64,000 bases of DNA, taken from NCBI GenBank assembly GCA_023387965.1, contig JAEWHE010000009.1:186001-250000 (forward strand), written 5' to 3'. The translations under genes and the position numbers were made by a program. Below, piece after piece: positions 25,635 to 34,605 of the stretch (positions are counted from its first letter, which is position 1; each line of letters starts with the position of its first letter). Under the pieces are notes generated by a model, which made no database searches, was not told where the DNA came from, and worked only from the letters and a program-made list of their open reading frames with translations. The stretch comes from Bacteroidota bacterium. GTDB taxonomy: Bacteria > Bacteroidota > Bacteroidia > Flavobacteriales > Flavobacteriaceae.

Positions 25635-25809
25635 GCGAACGTCAGAAATTCCCGAATATAATCTTTTAAGGTGACAAACCTCATTTTTACACCATTTGGA
25701 AAACATCGCCTAAAATTATTTTATTTTGCAAATAATTTTAAGAATAATGTAGTTTTATTCTTATTTTAGCGCACCATTTTTTTTAGTTGAAAACACCCCC
25801 AATTTCAGC

Positions 25810-27528
25810 ATGCATAAACTTTTTCTTTTTTTGATAGTCGTAGTATTATCAACTAATTCGATATGTGCTCAAGGATTGACTGAATCGGAAATTAGTACCA
25901 CCCGAAATATTCAGGAAAATCTTATTTCTAATCCGGAAAAGGCATATCGTGACGCGATAAAAATGAGCAACTCCAATAACGAGTTGTTTAGCTTTTATGG
26001 TCAATATTACATTGCCAATTATTTTTACAATAAAAGTGATTTTGATCATTCGGAAAAACTGCTCGTGAACCTGATTGCAACTATCGAAAGGTCCTCTATT
26101 GAAAAATCTAGTGAAGTCTATCAAGATTTGATTGCGATGTGTGTGAATAAACTTTTTTATATCCAAAAAAATTTAGGAGCGTATGACAAAGCATTATTTT
26201 ATTTGGACAAATACCAAACGAGCGTTGCTAACGACCGTTTTAATGAGCAATATGGCCTTTTAAAAGTGGCTATGGGCGATTATGTTGCGGGAATTACACT
26301 GTTAAAAAGCGCATTAGAAACAACACCTCACCTGAAATTGGGAATTGGTGAAAAAAAAGCCATGAACAAAAAATTGATGGCTGATAAATACAATACGATT
26401 GGTGAAGCTTATCAAAATTATTATACTCAATCGAAAAACGTAGCCTTATTAGATTCTGCAAATTTCTATTTCAACAAGTCTGCAAGAATGTTGCTCGAAG
26501 CTAACTTCTATCCTGATTATACCAGAGCATTATTAAGTATGCGAGAGGCAAAATCTGCGGCTTTGGCAGGAGATTACGCTAAATCATTGACGCTTTATAG
26601 AAACGGAAATAAGTTTCCCATTGTCCATGAAAAGATAAGGACCGAACAATTGTTCGATTTAGGAATGGCCGATTGTTTCCGTCATTTAAATCAGGTTGAT
26701 TCCGCAATCATCTACTGCAACAAATTTTTAAAAAGTTACCATATCACTAAGGTTTCAAAGGAAAATCTATTAATGTCTTACAACATCATGACCCAATGTT
26801 ACAGCGAAAAAAAAGACACTCAGAATGCTTATTTATATGCCCAAAAAAGTTTAGACCTAATTGAATCCATTGAAAAAATAAAAAGTAAATCTTTACATTT
26901 TCTTCATCACTATGATTTGAACAATATCACCCAAGAATCGAATCGAATTATCGCTTCCCGGAATTATTTTAAATTCTCTCTATTCCTTATTCCCCTAATT
27001 TCATTATCATTTGCTCTTGGCTTTTACCGTTATTACAAGCTTCAGAAAGAAAAACAAAAACGCTTTTTTAATATCATCCACACCCTGAACGAAGCGAAAA
27101 CACATAGAATAGCTCCAAAACAAATTGAAAAACCTGAAACGCAAACAAAGCAGCTACTCGATGAACAGTTAGTTGAAAAAATTACAGTAGGTTTAAAAAA
27201 ATTAGAACATAGAGAAACTTTCCTAGACCCGAATTTTAAGTTGGCTTTTGTAGCGAAAAAATTAAATACCAATACCGCATATTTGTCACAGTATTTCAAT
27301 CAGATAATTCAAAAATCTTTTTCAGAATATACCCAAGAGTTGAGAATTGATTATGTACTTCAAAAGTTAAAAGACACTGCTCACTTTCGTAAATATACCT
27401 TGCAAGCTATTGCAGAACATGTGGGTTATAAAGATGCTAATACGCTGGTGAGGGTATTTAAAAAGCACCAAGGAACTTCCCTCAATTGTTACATTGAAGA
27501 GCTAAAAAATAAAGGATTAAATATCTAA
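25810..27528 (+). CDS. Membrane-bound TPR/AraC-type transcriptional regulator
   Basis: This 572-aa regulator has a signal peptide (residues 1-21, ending CAQ), a helical repeat region of TPR type over about 25-380, a single membrane segment near 388-405 (FSLFLIPLISLSFALGF), a Lys/Glu-rich linker and a C-terminal AraC DNA-binding domain from about 455, with VAKKLNTNTAYLSQYFNQ and AIAEHVGYKDANTLVRVFKK. This is a common Bacteroidota design in which an exported sensor is joined directly to a cytoplasmic activator. Its likely target is the T9SS protein gene 130 bp downstream, by proximity only. Confidence 0.88.
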   Translation: MHKLFLFLIVVVLSTNSICAQGLTESEISTTRNIQENLISNPEKAYRDAIKMSNSNNELFSFYGQYYIANYFYNKSDFDHSEKLLVNLIATIERSSIEKSSEVYQDLIAMCVNKLFYIQKNLGAYDKALFYLDKYQTSVANDRFNEQYGLLKVAMGDYVAGITLLKSALETTPHLKLGIGEKKAMNKKLMADKYNTIGEAYQNYYTQSKNVALLDSANFYFNKSARMLLEANFYPDYTRALLSMREAKSAALAGDYAKSLTLYRNGNKFPIVHEKIRTEQLFDLGMADCFRHLNQVDSAIIYCNKFLKSYHITKVSKENLLMSYNIMTQCYSEKKDTQNAYLYAQKSLDLIESIEKIKSKSLHFLHHYDLNNITQESNRIIASRNYFKFSLFLIPLISLSFALGFYRYYKLQKEKQKRFFNIIHTLNEAKTHRIAPKQIEKPETQTKQLLDEQLVEKITVGLKKLEHRETFLDPNFKLAFVAKKLNTNTAYLSQYFNQIIQKSFSEYTQELRIDYVLQKLKDTAHFRKYTLQAIAEHVGYKDANTLVRVFKKHQGTSLNCYIEELKNKGLNI

Positions 27529-27659
27529 TTATCAAAAATATAAGCCTATATTAATCATCCGATTATTTATAAATAGCATAACAAATCGCTTGGTTGTGAT
27601 ATTGGTTATCCAATAGATTTGAAAAAAATTAACTTAAATTAATCACAACCGCAGAAGAC

Positions 27660-29033
27660 ATGAAGAAAACAATTACTATTCTTTTATTTTTTTTATCATT
27701 ACAATTATCGGCGCAATGTTGGGAAAACATTAGCGCAGGTTACAACCACTCATTAGCTGTCAAAAATGATGGAACACTTTGGGCTTGGGGCTCAAATGGA
27801 GGTGGAAGACTTGGAGACAATACCACCGTTTCGAAAAATATTCCCACACAAATAGGAACAGACGCTAATTGGGTGGACGTCGAAGCTAGTTTTAGTTCAT
27901 CCTATGCGATTAAAACTGATGGAACACTTTGGGCTTGGGGAATTAATGCTGATGGGCAGTTAGGCCTCGGAACGACTACTTTTTCCTATAGAGTTCCTAC
28001 ACAAGTTGGAACTGATACGAATTGGCAAAGCATAAGTTCGCATGATGACTATTGCATAGCAATTAAAACCGACGGAAGTTTATGGGCATGGGGACGAAAT
28101 AATTACGGTCAGTTAGGGGACAATACCACAACCAATAAAAACGCGCCTGTACAAATTGGTACTGATACGGATTGGCAGTCCCTTTCAAACGGTCAAAGCC
28201 ATAGTTTGGCTATTAAGTCTAATGGGACACTTTGGGCATGGGGTAATAATGCCAATGGTGCTTTGGGCGATGGAACATTTGTAAATAAAAGTGTGCCAGT
28301 TCAAATTGGGACTTCTAATAATTGGCAAAAAATTGATGCCGGTTTCGGACATTCTTTGGGTGTTAAAACTGATGGTACACTTTGGGCCTGGGGTGCTAAC
28401 TCTAATGGAGAGTATGGTGCAAACTCGTCAACATCAAGTTCTTCACCAATTCAAGTGGGCGGAGAAACTAATTGGATAGATGTTTCAGCGAGCCAATTTT
28501 TTTCTTATGCAGTTAAATCAAACCTTTCTGTTTGGAGTACTGGAATTAACACAGACGGGCAATTAGGAAACGGAACTACAAGCACAACCGTTAGACGTAT
28601 TTTTTCTCAAGTGGGAACCTTTACAGATTCTGATAAAATTGCCACCGGATATTTCCACGTTTTGAATACAAACGGAGATGGCTTTATTAGAGTTACCGGC
28701 AAAAATGACAATGGACAATTAGGCAACGGAACAATAAGTAACGAGAATACATTTATCTACATTTCATGTTATAATTCAGTACTCTCTAACGAAGATTTTG
28801 TTCTTAATGAGGTAAAGTTATATCCAAACCCTGTAAATGATGTTTTAAATATCACTTTTGATAATGAAATTAAATCTGTTTCGATGTATAATTTATTAGG
28901 TCAAGAAGTGATGACGAAATCAGTAAACAGTAATGACACCAGCCTAAATATTTCGGATTTAAAATCAGGAACTTATTTAGTAAAAGTGACTTCAAACAAT
29001 GAAGTAAAAACCGCAAAGATTATTAAGAACTAA
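27660..29033 (+). CDS. RCC1-repeat protein with T9SS sorting domain
   Basis: This 457-aa secreted protein has a signal peptide (residues 1-19), then about seven RCC1-type repeats of roughly 50 residues, each with the core DGTLWAWGxNxxGQLG, predicting a seven-bladed propeller. The C-terminal 75 residues are a type A sorting domain (LYPNPVNDVLNI, then YNLLGQEV and a terminal basic segment), so the protein should cross the outer membrane by the type IX system. The bacterial function of such propellers is unknown. The repeat units are strongly similar in DNA as well, which may allow copy-number change. Confidence 0.9.
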   Translation: MKKTITILLFFLSLQLSAQCWENISAGYNHSLAVKNDGTLWAWGSNGGGRLGDNTTVSKNIPTQIGTDANWVDVEASFSSSYAIKTDGTLWAWGINADGQLGLGTTTFSYRVPTQVGTDTNWQSISSHDDYCIAIKTDGSLWAWGRNNYGQLGDNTTTNKNAPVQIGTDTDWQSLSNGQSHSLAIKSNGTLWAWGNNANGALGDGTFVNKSVPVQIGTSNNWQKIDAGFGHSLGVKTDGTLWAWGANSNGEYGANSSTSSSSPIQVGGETNWIDVSASQFFSYAVKSNLSVWSTGINTDGQLGNGTTSTTVRRIFSQVGTFTDSDKIATGYFHVLNTNGDGFIRVTGKNDNGQLGNGTISNENTFIYISCYNSVLSNEDFVLNEVKLYPNPVNDVLNITFDNEIKSVSMYNLLGQEVMTKSVNSNDTSLNISDLKSGTYLVKVTSNNEVKTAKIIKN

Positions 29034-29052
29034 ATTTCTTTAATCATCTAAT

Positions 29053-29129
29053 AAAAATCCGGAACATTTTTGATACTACATCCCAATCTTACACGTTTGG
29101 GTTCAAGTCAAAAATATTCCGGATTTTTT
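29053..29129. terminator. Long bidirectional terminator hairpin
   Basis: AAAAATCCGGAACATTTTTGA pairs with TCAAAAATATTCCGGATTTTT, one mismatched pair aside, and an inner CCCAA/TTGGG stem closes the apex. A-runs and T-runs on both sides let it serve the convergent genes ending at 29033 and 29154. Confidence 0.85.
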
Positions 29130-29153
29130 CTATTCAAAAATTAAAAAGTAAAC

Positions 29154-30572
29154 TTATCTCGTTAACCAGCCTTTTTTTCCGGCGGTTACAATGGCGTAAG
29201 GCATAATCCAAAACAGCCCAAAAGTATAGAGCAAACTATAACTGTATGCCCAAACCGACTCTGAAGCATTGTGTCTTTTGGCATAAAAAATTGCCTGGAA
29301 ACTCGAACCTAACAATATTCCTAACATCGTTGAACTGATAAACAAAATAGGATGCGTGAGTAAAAAATAAATCATGAAAAACAAGAAAGGATAAGCCATG
29401 GTAATGGTCATAAATTGGTTCAAAAATAACAACCTCGCTCCTGCTTTTTGTTCGGTTCTGAAATCGGTGAAAACAAATTTCCCCATCACCAAATTCTCAC
29501 GTACATTGCTTCTACCCCAACGGATAAACATTTTGTACAAATTTTTATATTTTTCCGGAACATTGGTCAACACATGCGCATTTCTTTGGAACAACACTTT
29601 ATAACCTTGTTTCAAAATCATGTTCGTCATCGCGCGATCCTCGCCAATATCCGAAGGCGTTCCCATAAAAGTTTGGTTAATCCAATCATTCAAGCAAGCA
29701 AAAACCGCATCTTTGCGATAAGCTGCCAAAGCTCCAGGAGTACACATCACGGTTCCTAACATACTTTCCGCCGAACGTACAAACTCAAAACTCATCACAA
29801 AACTCACATTTAGCATTTTCGCCAACATGGCTTTTTCGTTGTTCAATACCTGAACGTTTCCGGCAACGGCTCCACAATTTTCATCCACTATAAATGGACT
29901 TACCAAGTTTCGCAACGTATCGGGTTTTACAATCGAGTCGCTGTCAATCGTTACAAAAACGTCTCCGGTTCCCATTTTAAAACCGCGGTAAAGCGCATGT
30001 CTTTTCCCTTTATTTTGAGGCTGTTGTAAAATTTCAACCCTGTCGCCCAAACGCTTTTTTGCCACTTGCATCCAATACCAAGTTTCATCTTTACTACCGT
30101 CGTCAATCGCCAAAAGTTGCATTTTTTCGGCAGGGAAATCACTCGCGGCAATGCTCATTAAGGTATCATACACTAATTTTCCTTCGTTAAAAGCAGGAAC
30201 AATCACGGTAACGGTAGGCAATTCTTCATCCGTAACCGATGGAATTGAGCGGTACTTTAAGTATAAAAATAATTGATAACCAAAAAACAAAAGCTTGAAA
30301 ACCAACACTAATCCTGCGGCAATCATAAAGGCGTAACCCCAAGTGGAGTTCATTCTTTCTAAATTAAATTGTAACCATTCGGGTTGTAAAATGTAGGTCA
30401 GCCAAACCCCGGCAATTAACAGTAAAAAAGTGATGGATAATACCAAAAGGGCTTTGGGATCTCTTTTATTTTTTTTTGCTTTCGCAAAAGTTTTATCAGT
30501 TGCCTCAACGGGGATTTCCGGCGATGCGGTGGTAAATGGATTGGCTTTGCCGGATAGAGTATTGCTTTTCAT
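29154..30572 (-). CDS. Processive family 2 glycosyltransferase
   Basis: This 472-aa membrane glycosyltransferase resembles chitin/hyaluronan synthases and poly-GlcNAc synthases. It has two N-terminal membrane segments (about 42-61 and 80-105), a GT-A domain with DDGS at 157-160, the metal-binding DSD at 210-212, the catalytic-base ED at 311-312, the (Q/R)xxRW-type FIRW at 349-352, and several C-terminal helices. It probably polymerises a polysaccharide at the inner membrane; the sugar is not readable. It is monocistronic and ends at a shared bidirectional terminator. Confidence 0.88.
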   Translation of the reverse strand: MKSNTLSGKANPFTTASPEIPVEATDKTFAKAKKNKRDPKALLVLSITFLLLIAGVWLTYILQPEWLQFNLERMNSTWGYAFMIAAGLVLVFKLLFFGYQLFLYLKYRSIPSVTDEELPTVTVIVPAFNEGKLVYDTLMSIAASDFPAEKMQLLAIDDGSKDETWYWMQVAKKRLGDRVEILQQPQNKGKRHALYRGFKMGTGDVFVTIDSDSIVKPDTLRNLVSPFIVDENCGAVAGNVQVLNNEKAMLAKMLNVSFVMSFEFVRSAESMLGTVMCTPGALAAYRKDAVFACLNDWINQTFMGTPSDIGEDRAMTNMILKQGYKVLFQRNAHVLTNVPEKYKNLYKMFIRWGRSNVRENLVMGKFVFTDFRTEQKAGARLLFLNQFMTITMAYPFLFFMIYFLLTHPILFISSTMLGILLGSSFQAIFYAKRHNASESVWAYSYSLLYTFGLFWIMPYAIVTAGKKGWLTR

Positions 30573-30711
30573 CTTATTGATTATTTGTGATGCTACTCTA
30601 AAAACAAGCCCCGTGCCAATCCCGAATAATCACCGTTTTCAAGGCTTTTCGCCAAAAAATGTTGGGAAACTTGTAGAAAAATTCCACAACTTGTGCCACA
30701 ATTCCCCATAA

Positions 30712-30744
30712 AAAAAACGGAAACCCAATTGATTTCCGTTTTGT
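30712..30744 (-). terminator. Intrinsic terminator of the PPOX-fold gene
   Basis: On the minus strand AACGGAAA pairs with TTTCCGTT and is followed by eight T residues, about 10 bp after the stop codon at 30754. Confidence 0.85.
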
Positions 30745-30753
30745 TATTTTAAT

Positions 30754-31290
30754 TTAAGGTTTCACCTCACCTTCCACCGAATCATCGTAGGTTTCGCCTT
30801 TAATGGCGCCATAAACGCGTTTGAGCAAGGCAACCGCCATTCCATGTTTGGTATCCCAATAATAACCTTCTTCAGGAGAAAATTTAAGCACCGTAATGCG
30901 TGGGTCTTCTTTACCTTCAGTAAACCAAGTTTTCATCATCGGATCCCACAATTCATCGATTTTCTGTTGATTTCGACTCACATCTACTTTTCCGTAAAGC
31001 GACAAAAAATCGCTGTGAGAACTTCCCTGAAATAACAGTTGAACGTAAGGATCTTTTTGAACATCAATATTTTTGTGGCTGTCATCCGCACTTAAGAACC
31101 AAAAATTCCCCTGTTCGTCGATTTCTTCGGCAGCCATTGGCCTCACCGAAACAGGCGATCCGGTTTTAATATCGGTGCAAAAAAAACACGAACCGGCTTT
31201 TTCTGCTAATTCTTTGATTTTTTTTCTGGCTTGTTCGCCTGAAAGGTCTTTTAAATTGTCTTCTGGTTGATTTTTGTTGATTGAATCCAT
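30754..31290 (-). CDS. General stress protein 26-like PPOX-fold protein
   Basis: This 178-aa protein has the split-barrel flavin-binding fold of the pyridoxamine 5'-phosphate oxidase superfamily, closest to general stress protein 26/YdaG. Visible features are the helix EQARKKIKELAEKAGSCFF, the barrel strands with PVSVRPMAA, FWFLSADDSHKN and VQLLFQG, and the late WFTEGKEDPRITVLKFSP. A soluble flavoprotein acting in stress is the family expectation, not shown here. It is monocistronic with its own terminator. Confidence 0.85.
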   Translation of the reverse strand: MDSINKNQPEDNLKDLSGEQARKKIKELAEKAGSCFFCTDIKTGSPVSVRPMAAEEIDEQGNFWFLSADDSHKNIDVQKDPYVQLLFQGSSHSDFLSLYGKVDVSRNQQKIDELWDPMMKTWFTEGKEDPRITVLKFSPEEGYYWDTKHGMAVALLKRVYGAIKGETYDDSVEGEVKP

Positions 31291-31419
31291 AGCTTTATTT
31301 TTTGATTTCTATCTAATTTACAATTTCTTAGCCCAAAAAAACAGGAGTTTATCATTTCATTAGCATTAAAAAAATTATAAAATATTTGAATTTTCTCGCT
31401 TTCGCAAAAATGTACTTCG

Positions 31420-31427
31420 TAAATTTG
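31420..31427 (+). promoter_or_regulatory. -7 box TAAATTTG of the MbnP/MbnH operon
   Basis: TAAATTTG matches TAnnTTTG exactly and ends four bases before the GTG at 31432, the same spacing as at ruvB, so the first gene would be leaderless or nearly so. Confidence 0.5.
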
Positions 31428-31431
31428 CATC

Positions 31432-31794
31432 GTGAAAAAACTCGTATTGACATTTGCTTTGTTCATGTTATTCAAACCCGTTTTACCGGTTTTGGAATAC
31501 GTTGTTTTTTACGATTACATCACGAACGAACTTTGTGAAAACAAAGCAAAACCCGAAATGCATTGTAACGGAAAATGTCATTTGGCAAAGGAATTAGCCA
31601 AAGCCAACGATTCGGAGAAATCTCAAGATTCGAGGTTTTTTTCGGTAGAAATTTTCGCAGCGGTTTTTCCTGAAGTTCCGGTTTTCTCGAGTTCTGTTCG
31701 CTTTCCTTCAACCGAAAAAGCATCTTTTGGCTACCAAAATTTGTATTTTCACTTGGCTTCGTCCGAAACTTTTCATCCGCCTTTAGCTGTATAA
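31432..31794 (+). CDS. Small Cys-motif protein of the MbnP/MbnH operon
   Basis: This 120-aa protein starts at GTG. Its N-terminus is hydrophobic (residues 1-25) and could be a signal peptide or anchor. C35, C45 and C49 form the pattern CxNKxxPxxxCxGKC, which recurs in Bacteroidota proteins encoded beside metal-handling genes; a metal-related role is inference from that and the context. The rest is low in conserved features. It is the first gene of the five-gene run 31432-35562. Confidence 0.7.
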   Translation: MKKLVLTFALFMLFKPVLPVLEYVVFYDYITNELCENKAKPEMHCNGKCHLAKELAKANDSEKSQDSRFFSVEIFAAVFPEVPVFSSSVRFPSTEKASFGYQNLYFHLASSETFHPPLAV

Positions 31795-31893
31795 TTTTTT
31801 TTTGATGCCGAAATCATTCGGCAAAACTTCAATCTGAGTACATTTTGCGAAAGCGAAAAAATACTCCATGTTTATCATTTAAATTTTATACAG

Positions 31894-32721
31894 ATGAAAT
31901 CTATTTTTCACAAACTTTTATCGGCTTTTGCCATCATTCCTTTTTTTGCATCTTGCAGCAGCGACGACAATAACGATAGCACTCCAATTGAAGGTACAAC
32001 CGGAGATATGGAACTTTATTTTGACAATGGCGTAAACGGTGACGCCTTGATTTTAGGGAGTTCTTACACTAATTCTAACGGCGAAACGTTAAAAATTAAT
32101 CGCTTTAATTATATCGTGAGCAACATTATTTTGGTGAAAGCTGACGGCAGCGAATTTGTATATCCTAAAGCAGAAAGTTATTTTGTAATTAGCGAAGAAA
32201 CGGGTGCGTTAACGGCTGATTTGACGAATATTCCGGCGGGAGATTATAAGCAAATTAAATTTGGAATTGGCGTTGACCAACAGCGTTATCTTGAGGGTGA
32301 AACGGCTCAACAAGAATTTTGGAACCACGCTTCGGCGAACAATATGGTGTGGACTTGGAGCACGGGTTACCGATTTATTAATTTTGAAGGAACCTTTACT
32401 TCAAGCGCGGTTTCGGGTGAAAAAAACTTTCAAATTCACCAAGGAAGCAATTCTTCAACCGACAATTACCGTACGGTTACTTTAAATTTACCAACTACGG
32501 CAAGAGTTCGCGAAGGCGAAATGCCAAGCGTGCATTTAATTGCTGACGCCAATAAAATTATAGATGGCGAAACCAAAATTATTTTGGCTGACAACTTGAA
32601 TACTGCTGGGACAAATGCAAGCATTATGGGCGGAAATAACTTGATTACCATTGCGGCAAACTCGTTGCAAATGTTTCGCGTGGATCACGTGCATAACGGA
32701 AGCGGCAATCACCACGAATAA
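31894..32721 (+). CDS. MbnP-family copper-type lipoprotein
   Basis: This 275-aa lipoprotein (lipobox ending at C21, then SSDDNNDS) belongs to the MbnP family, known from methanobactin operons, where MbnP binds copper after a tryptophan is converted to kynurenine by MbnH. The family core is visible in DMELYFDN, LKINRFNYIVSNIILVKADG, IPAGDYKQIKFGIGVD and the WTW-TGYRFINFEG block. The C-terminus ends in a His-rich tail (HVHNGSGNHH). The next gene is an MbnH-like di-haem protein 9 bp downstream. There is no methanobactin precursor in view. Confidence 0.85.
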   Translation: MKSIFHKLLSAFAIIPFFASCSSDDNNDSTPIEGTTGDMELYFDNGVNGDALILGSSYTNSNGETLKINRFNYIVSNIILVKADGSEFVYPKAESYFVISEETGALTADLTNIPAGDYKQIKFGIGVDQQRYLEGETAQQEFWNHASANNMVWTWSTGYRFINFEGTFTSSAVSGEKNFQIHQGSNSSTDNYRTVTLNLPTTARVREGEMPSVHLIADANKIIDGETKIILADNLNTAGTNASIMGGNNLITIAANSLQMFRVDHVHNGSGNHHE

Positions 32722-32730
32722 TTTTTAGTT

Positions 32731-33795
32731 GTGAAAAATATACTGAATAGGAATGCCTTTTGGGCATTCCTAATCTTTCCGTTTTTATTTTCGTGTAATA
32801 GCGATGACGGTTACGAGGAAATTCCTATAAATGAAGTATTTGATTTAGAAATTCCTTCTAATTTCCCAGAGATTCTGCAAGATATTGCCCATAATTACCC
32901 CACAGAATACGGCGTTAAGTTAGGACGGAAATTATTCTACGAAAATAAATTATCCCGCGACAATACGGTTTCTTGTGCGTTTTGCCACGAACAGCAGTTT
33001 GCGTTTACGCATCACGGACACGATTTTAGCCACGGAATTGACAATTTAATTGGAACCCGAAACGCGCCTGCGGTACAAAATTTAATTTTCCAGTCGGAAT
33101 ATTTTTATGATGGCGCTTCCAATAGTTTGCAAATGTTGTCAATCGTTCCTATTCATAATCCAGTGGAAATGGATGAAAATTTGGAAAACATTGCCCAAAA
33201 ATTAAAATCCGACCCGGAATATGTGAAACTTTTTCAGACGACATTCGAAGACGGACAAATTTCGTCAGCGAATATTTTGAACGCTTTGGCGCAATTTATG
33301 ACCGTGATGATTTCTGCCGATTCTAAGTACGACAAATTTGTGCGAAACGAAGCTGGAGGAAACTTAACTTTGCAGGAACAGCAAGGCTTAGCGTTGTTCC
33401 AAAACAATTGTGCCACTTGCCACGCTACGGATATTTTTACCGATAATCAGTTTAGAAATAATGGTTTACCGATTAACCCAAACCTCAACGATTTAGGACG
33501 TGAAGCCGTTACCGGATTTGAAAATGACCGTTATAAATTTAAAGTTCCGAGTTTAAGAAATGTAGCATTAACGGCACCTTACATGCACGACGGAAGATTT
33601 GGCTCGTTAGAATCAGTATTGAATTTTTATTCAAATGGCGTGCAACAAACGCAAAATCTCGATGAGAAAATGAGGCAACACGGCGTTTTGGGAATTCCCC
33701 TTACAACCGAAGAAAAACAGGCGATTATTGCCTTTTTGAAAACCTTGACGGACGAAAAATTCATCAGCAATCCGTTGTTTTACAATCAAACCTAA
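32731..33795 (+). CDS. MbnH-like di-haem cytochrome c peroxidase family lipoprotein
   Basis: This 354-aa protein carries two c-type haem sites, CAFCH at residues 82-86 and CATCH at 227-231, with the peroxidase-family landmarks LGRKLFYENKLSRDNTVSC, GTRNAPAVQN and APYMHDGRFGSLESVL. A lipobox ends at C22. The start is GTG. In the characterised pair, MbnH oxidises a tryptophan of MbnP; the direct linkage to an MbnP gene makes the same job likely here. Next to it a T9SS gene begins after 2 bp. Confidence 0.88.
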   Translation: MKNILNRNAFWAFLIFPFLFSCNSDDGYEEIPINEVFDLEIPSNFPEILQDIAHNYPTEYGVKLGRKLFYENKLSRDNTVSCAFCHEQQFAFTHHGHDFSHGIDNLIGTRNAPAVQNLIFQSEYFYDGASNSLQMLSIVPIHNPVEMDENLENIAQKLKSDPEYVKLFQTTFEDGQISSANILNALAQFMTVMISADSKYDKFVRNEAGGNLTLQEQQGLALFQNNCATCHATDIFTDNQFRNNGLPINPNLNDLGREAVTGFENDRYKFKVPSLRNVALTAPYMHDGRFGSLESVLNFYSNGVQQTQNLDEKMRQHGVLGIPLTTEEKQAIIAFLKTLTDEKFISNPLFYNQT

Positions 33796-33797
33796 TC

Positions 33798-34601
33798 ATG
33801 AAAAAAATAATAATTATTACATGTCTATTTGCCAATTTGGTAAATGCGCAAATAGATTTAAATTTCAATCAGGACGAATTACCTACAACGTGGGACAACC
33901 AAGGAAATTTTGAAGTTTTAGACTATGCAATTCATCCGAAATGCGAATCTCTTGCGTTAACAGCAAGTCTATTTAATGAAAATCAAGAAAGTTGGATTGC
34001 TACGGAAGCTTATCCTTATCAAGGTGGAAACGTCGTAATCAACATGACTCACGGCATAAAAGACTTATACAACTCCCTTAACGTTTATACACATTTCCAC
34101 AAATTAAAATTGTTTCTATATTATACGGAAGGTTCTTCTGAAGATTGGACATTGTATCAGGAGTTTGATTTAGCGATGATTGAACAATCTACCAATTGTA
34201 TGAATTTTTCCACAACAATCAACGCCAATTTACTAAATGGTTTTGAGTCCGTTAAATACAAATTTTCTGCTTTGACACCACCGACTGTTCAAACCCCATA
34301 TTTATTGTATTGGTCAATCGATTCGTTATCGGTTGCTGAAGACACGTCGATGAGAAGAGATGATTTTACATTTCAAAATACTACAATATATCCTAATCCT
34401 GTTGTAGATTTTTTGAGTTTCAATGAGGACGTAATGCCGGAAAGTATAGTTGTTTATAATCTTTTAGGTCAACAAATATTTGCTAAAAAAATTGAAAGCA
34501 ACAATAAGAAAATCAATGTTTCACACTTGCCTTTAGGCACTTATGTTTTGAAACTTACAAAAGAAGGAAGTACAAAATCCTTTAAATTTATTAAAAGATA
34601 A
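33798..34601 (+). CDS. T9SS-sorted secreted protein of the MbnP/MbnH operon
   Basis: This 267-aa protein has a signal peptide (residues 1-18, cleavage after NAQ), a beta-rich central domain of about 170 residues reminiscent of choice-of-anchor or jelly-roll modules (ESLALTASLFNENQESWIATEA), and a type A sorting domain from about residue 195 (IYPNPVVDFLSF, YNLLGQQIFAKK). It is expected on the cell surface or outside. Tight 2- and 4-bp spacing to its neighbours places it in the copper-type operon. Confidence 0.85.
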   Translation: MKKIIIITCLFANLVNAQIDLNFNQDELPTTWDNQGNFEVLDYAIHPKCESLALTASLFNENQESWIATEAYPYQGGNVVINMTHGIKDLYNSLNVYTHFHKLKLFLYYTEGSSEDWTLYQEFDLAMIEQSTNCMNFSTTINANLLNGFESVKYKFSALTPPTVQTPYLLYWSIDSLSVAEDTSMRRDDFTFQNTTIYPNPVVDFLSFNEDVMPESIVVYNLLGQQIFAKKIESNNKKINVSHLPLGTYVLKLTKEGSTKSFKFIKR

Positions 34602-34605
34602 TACC

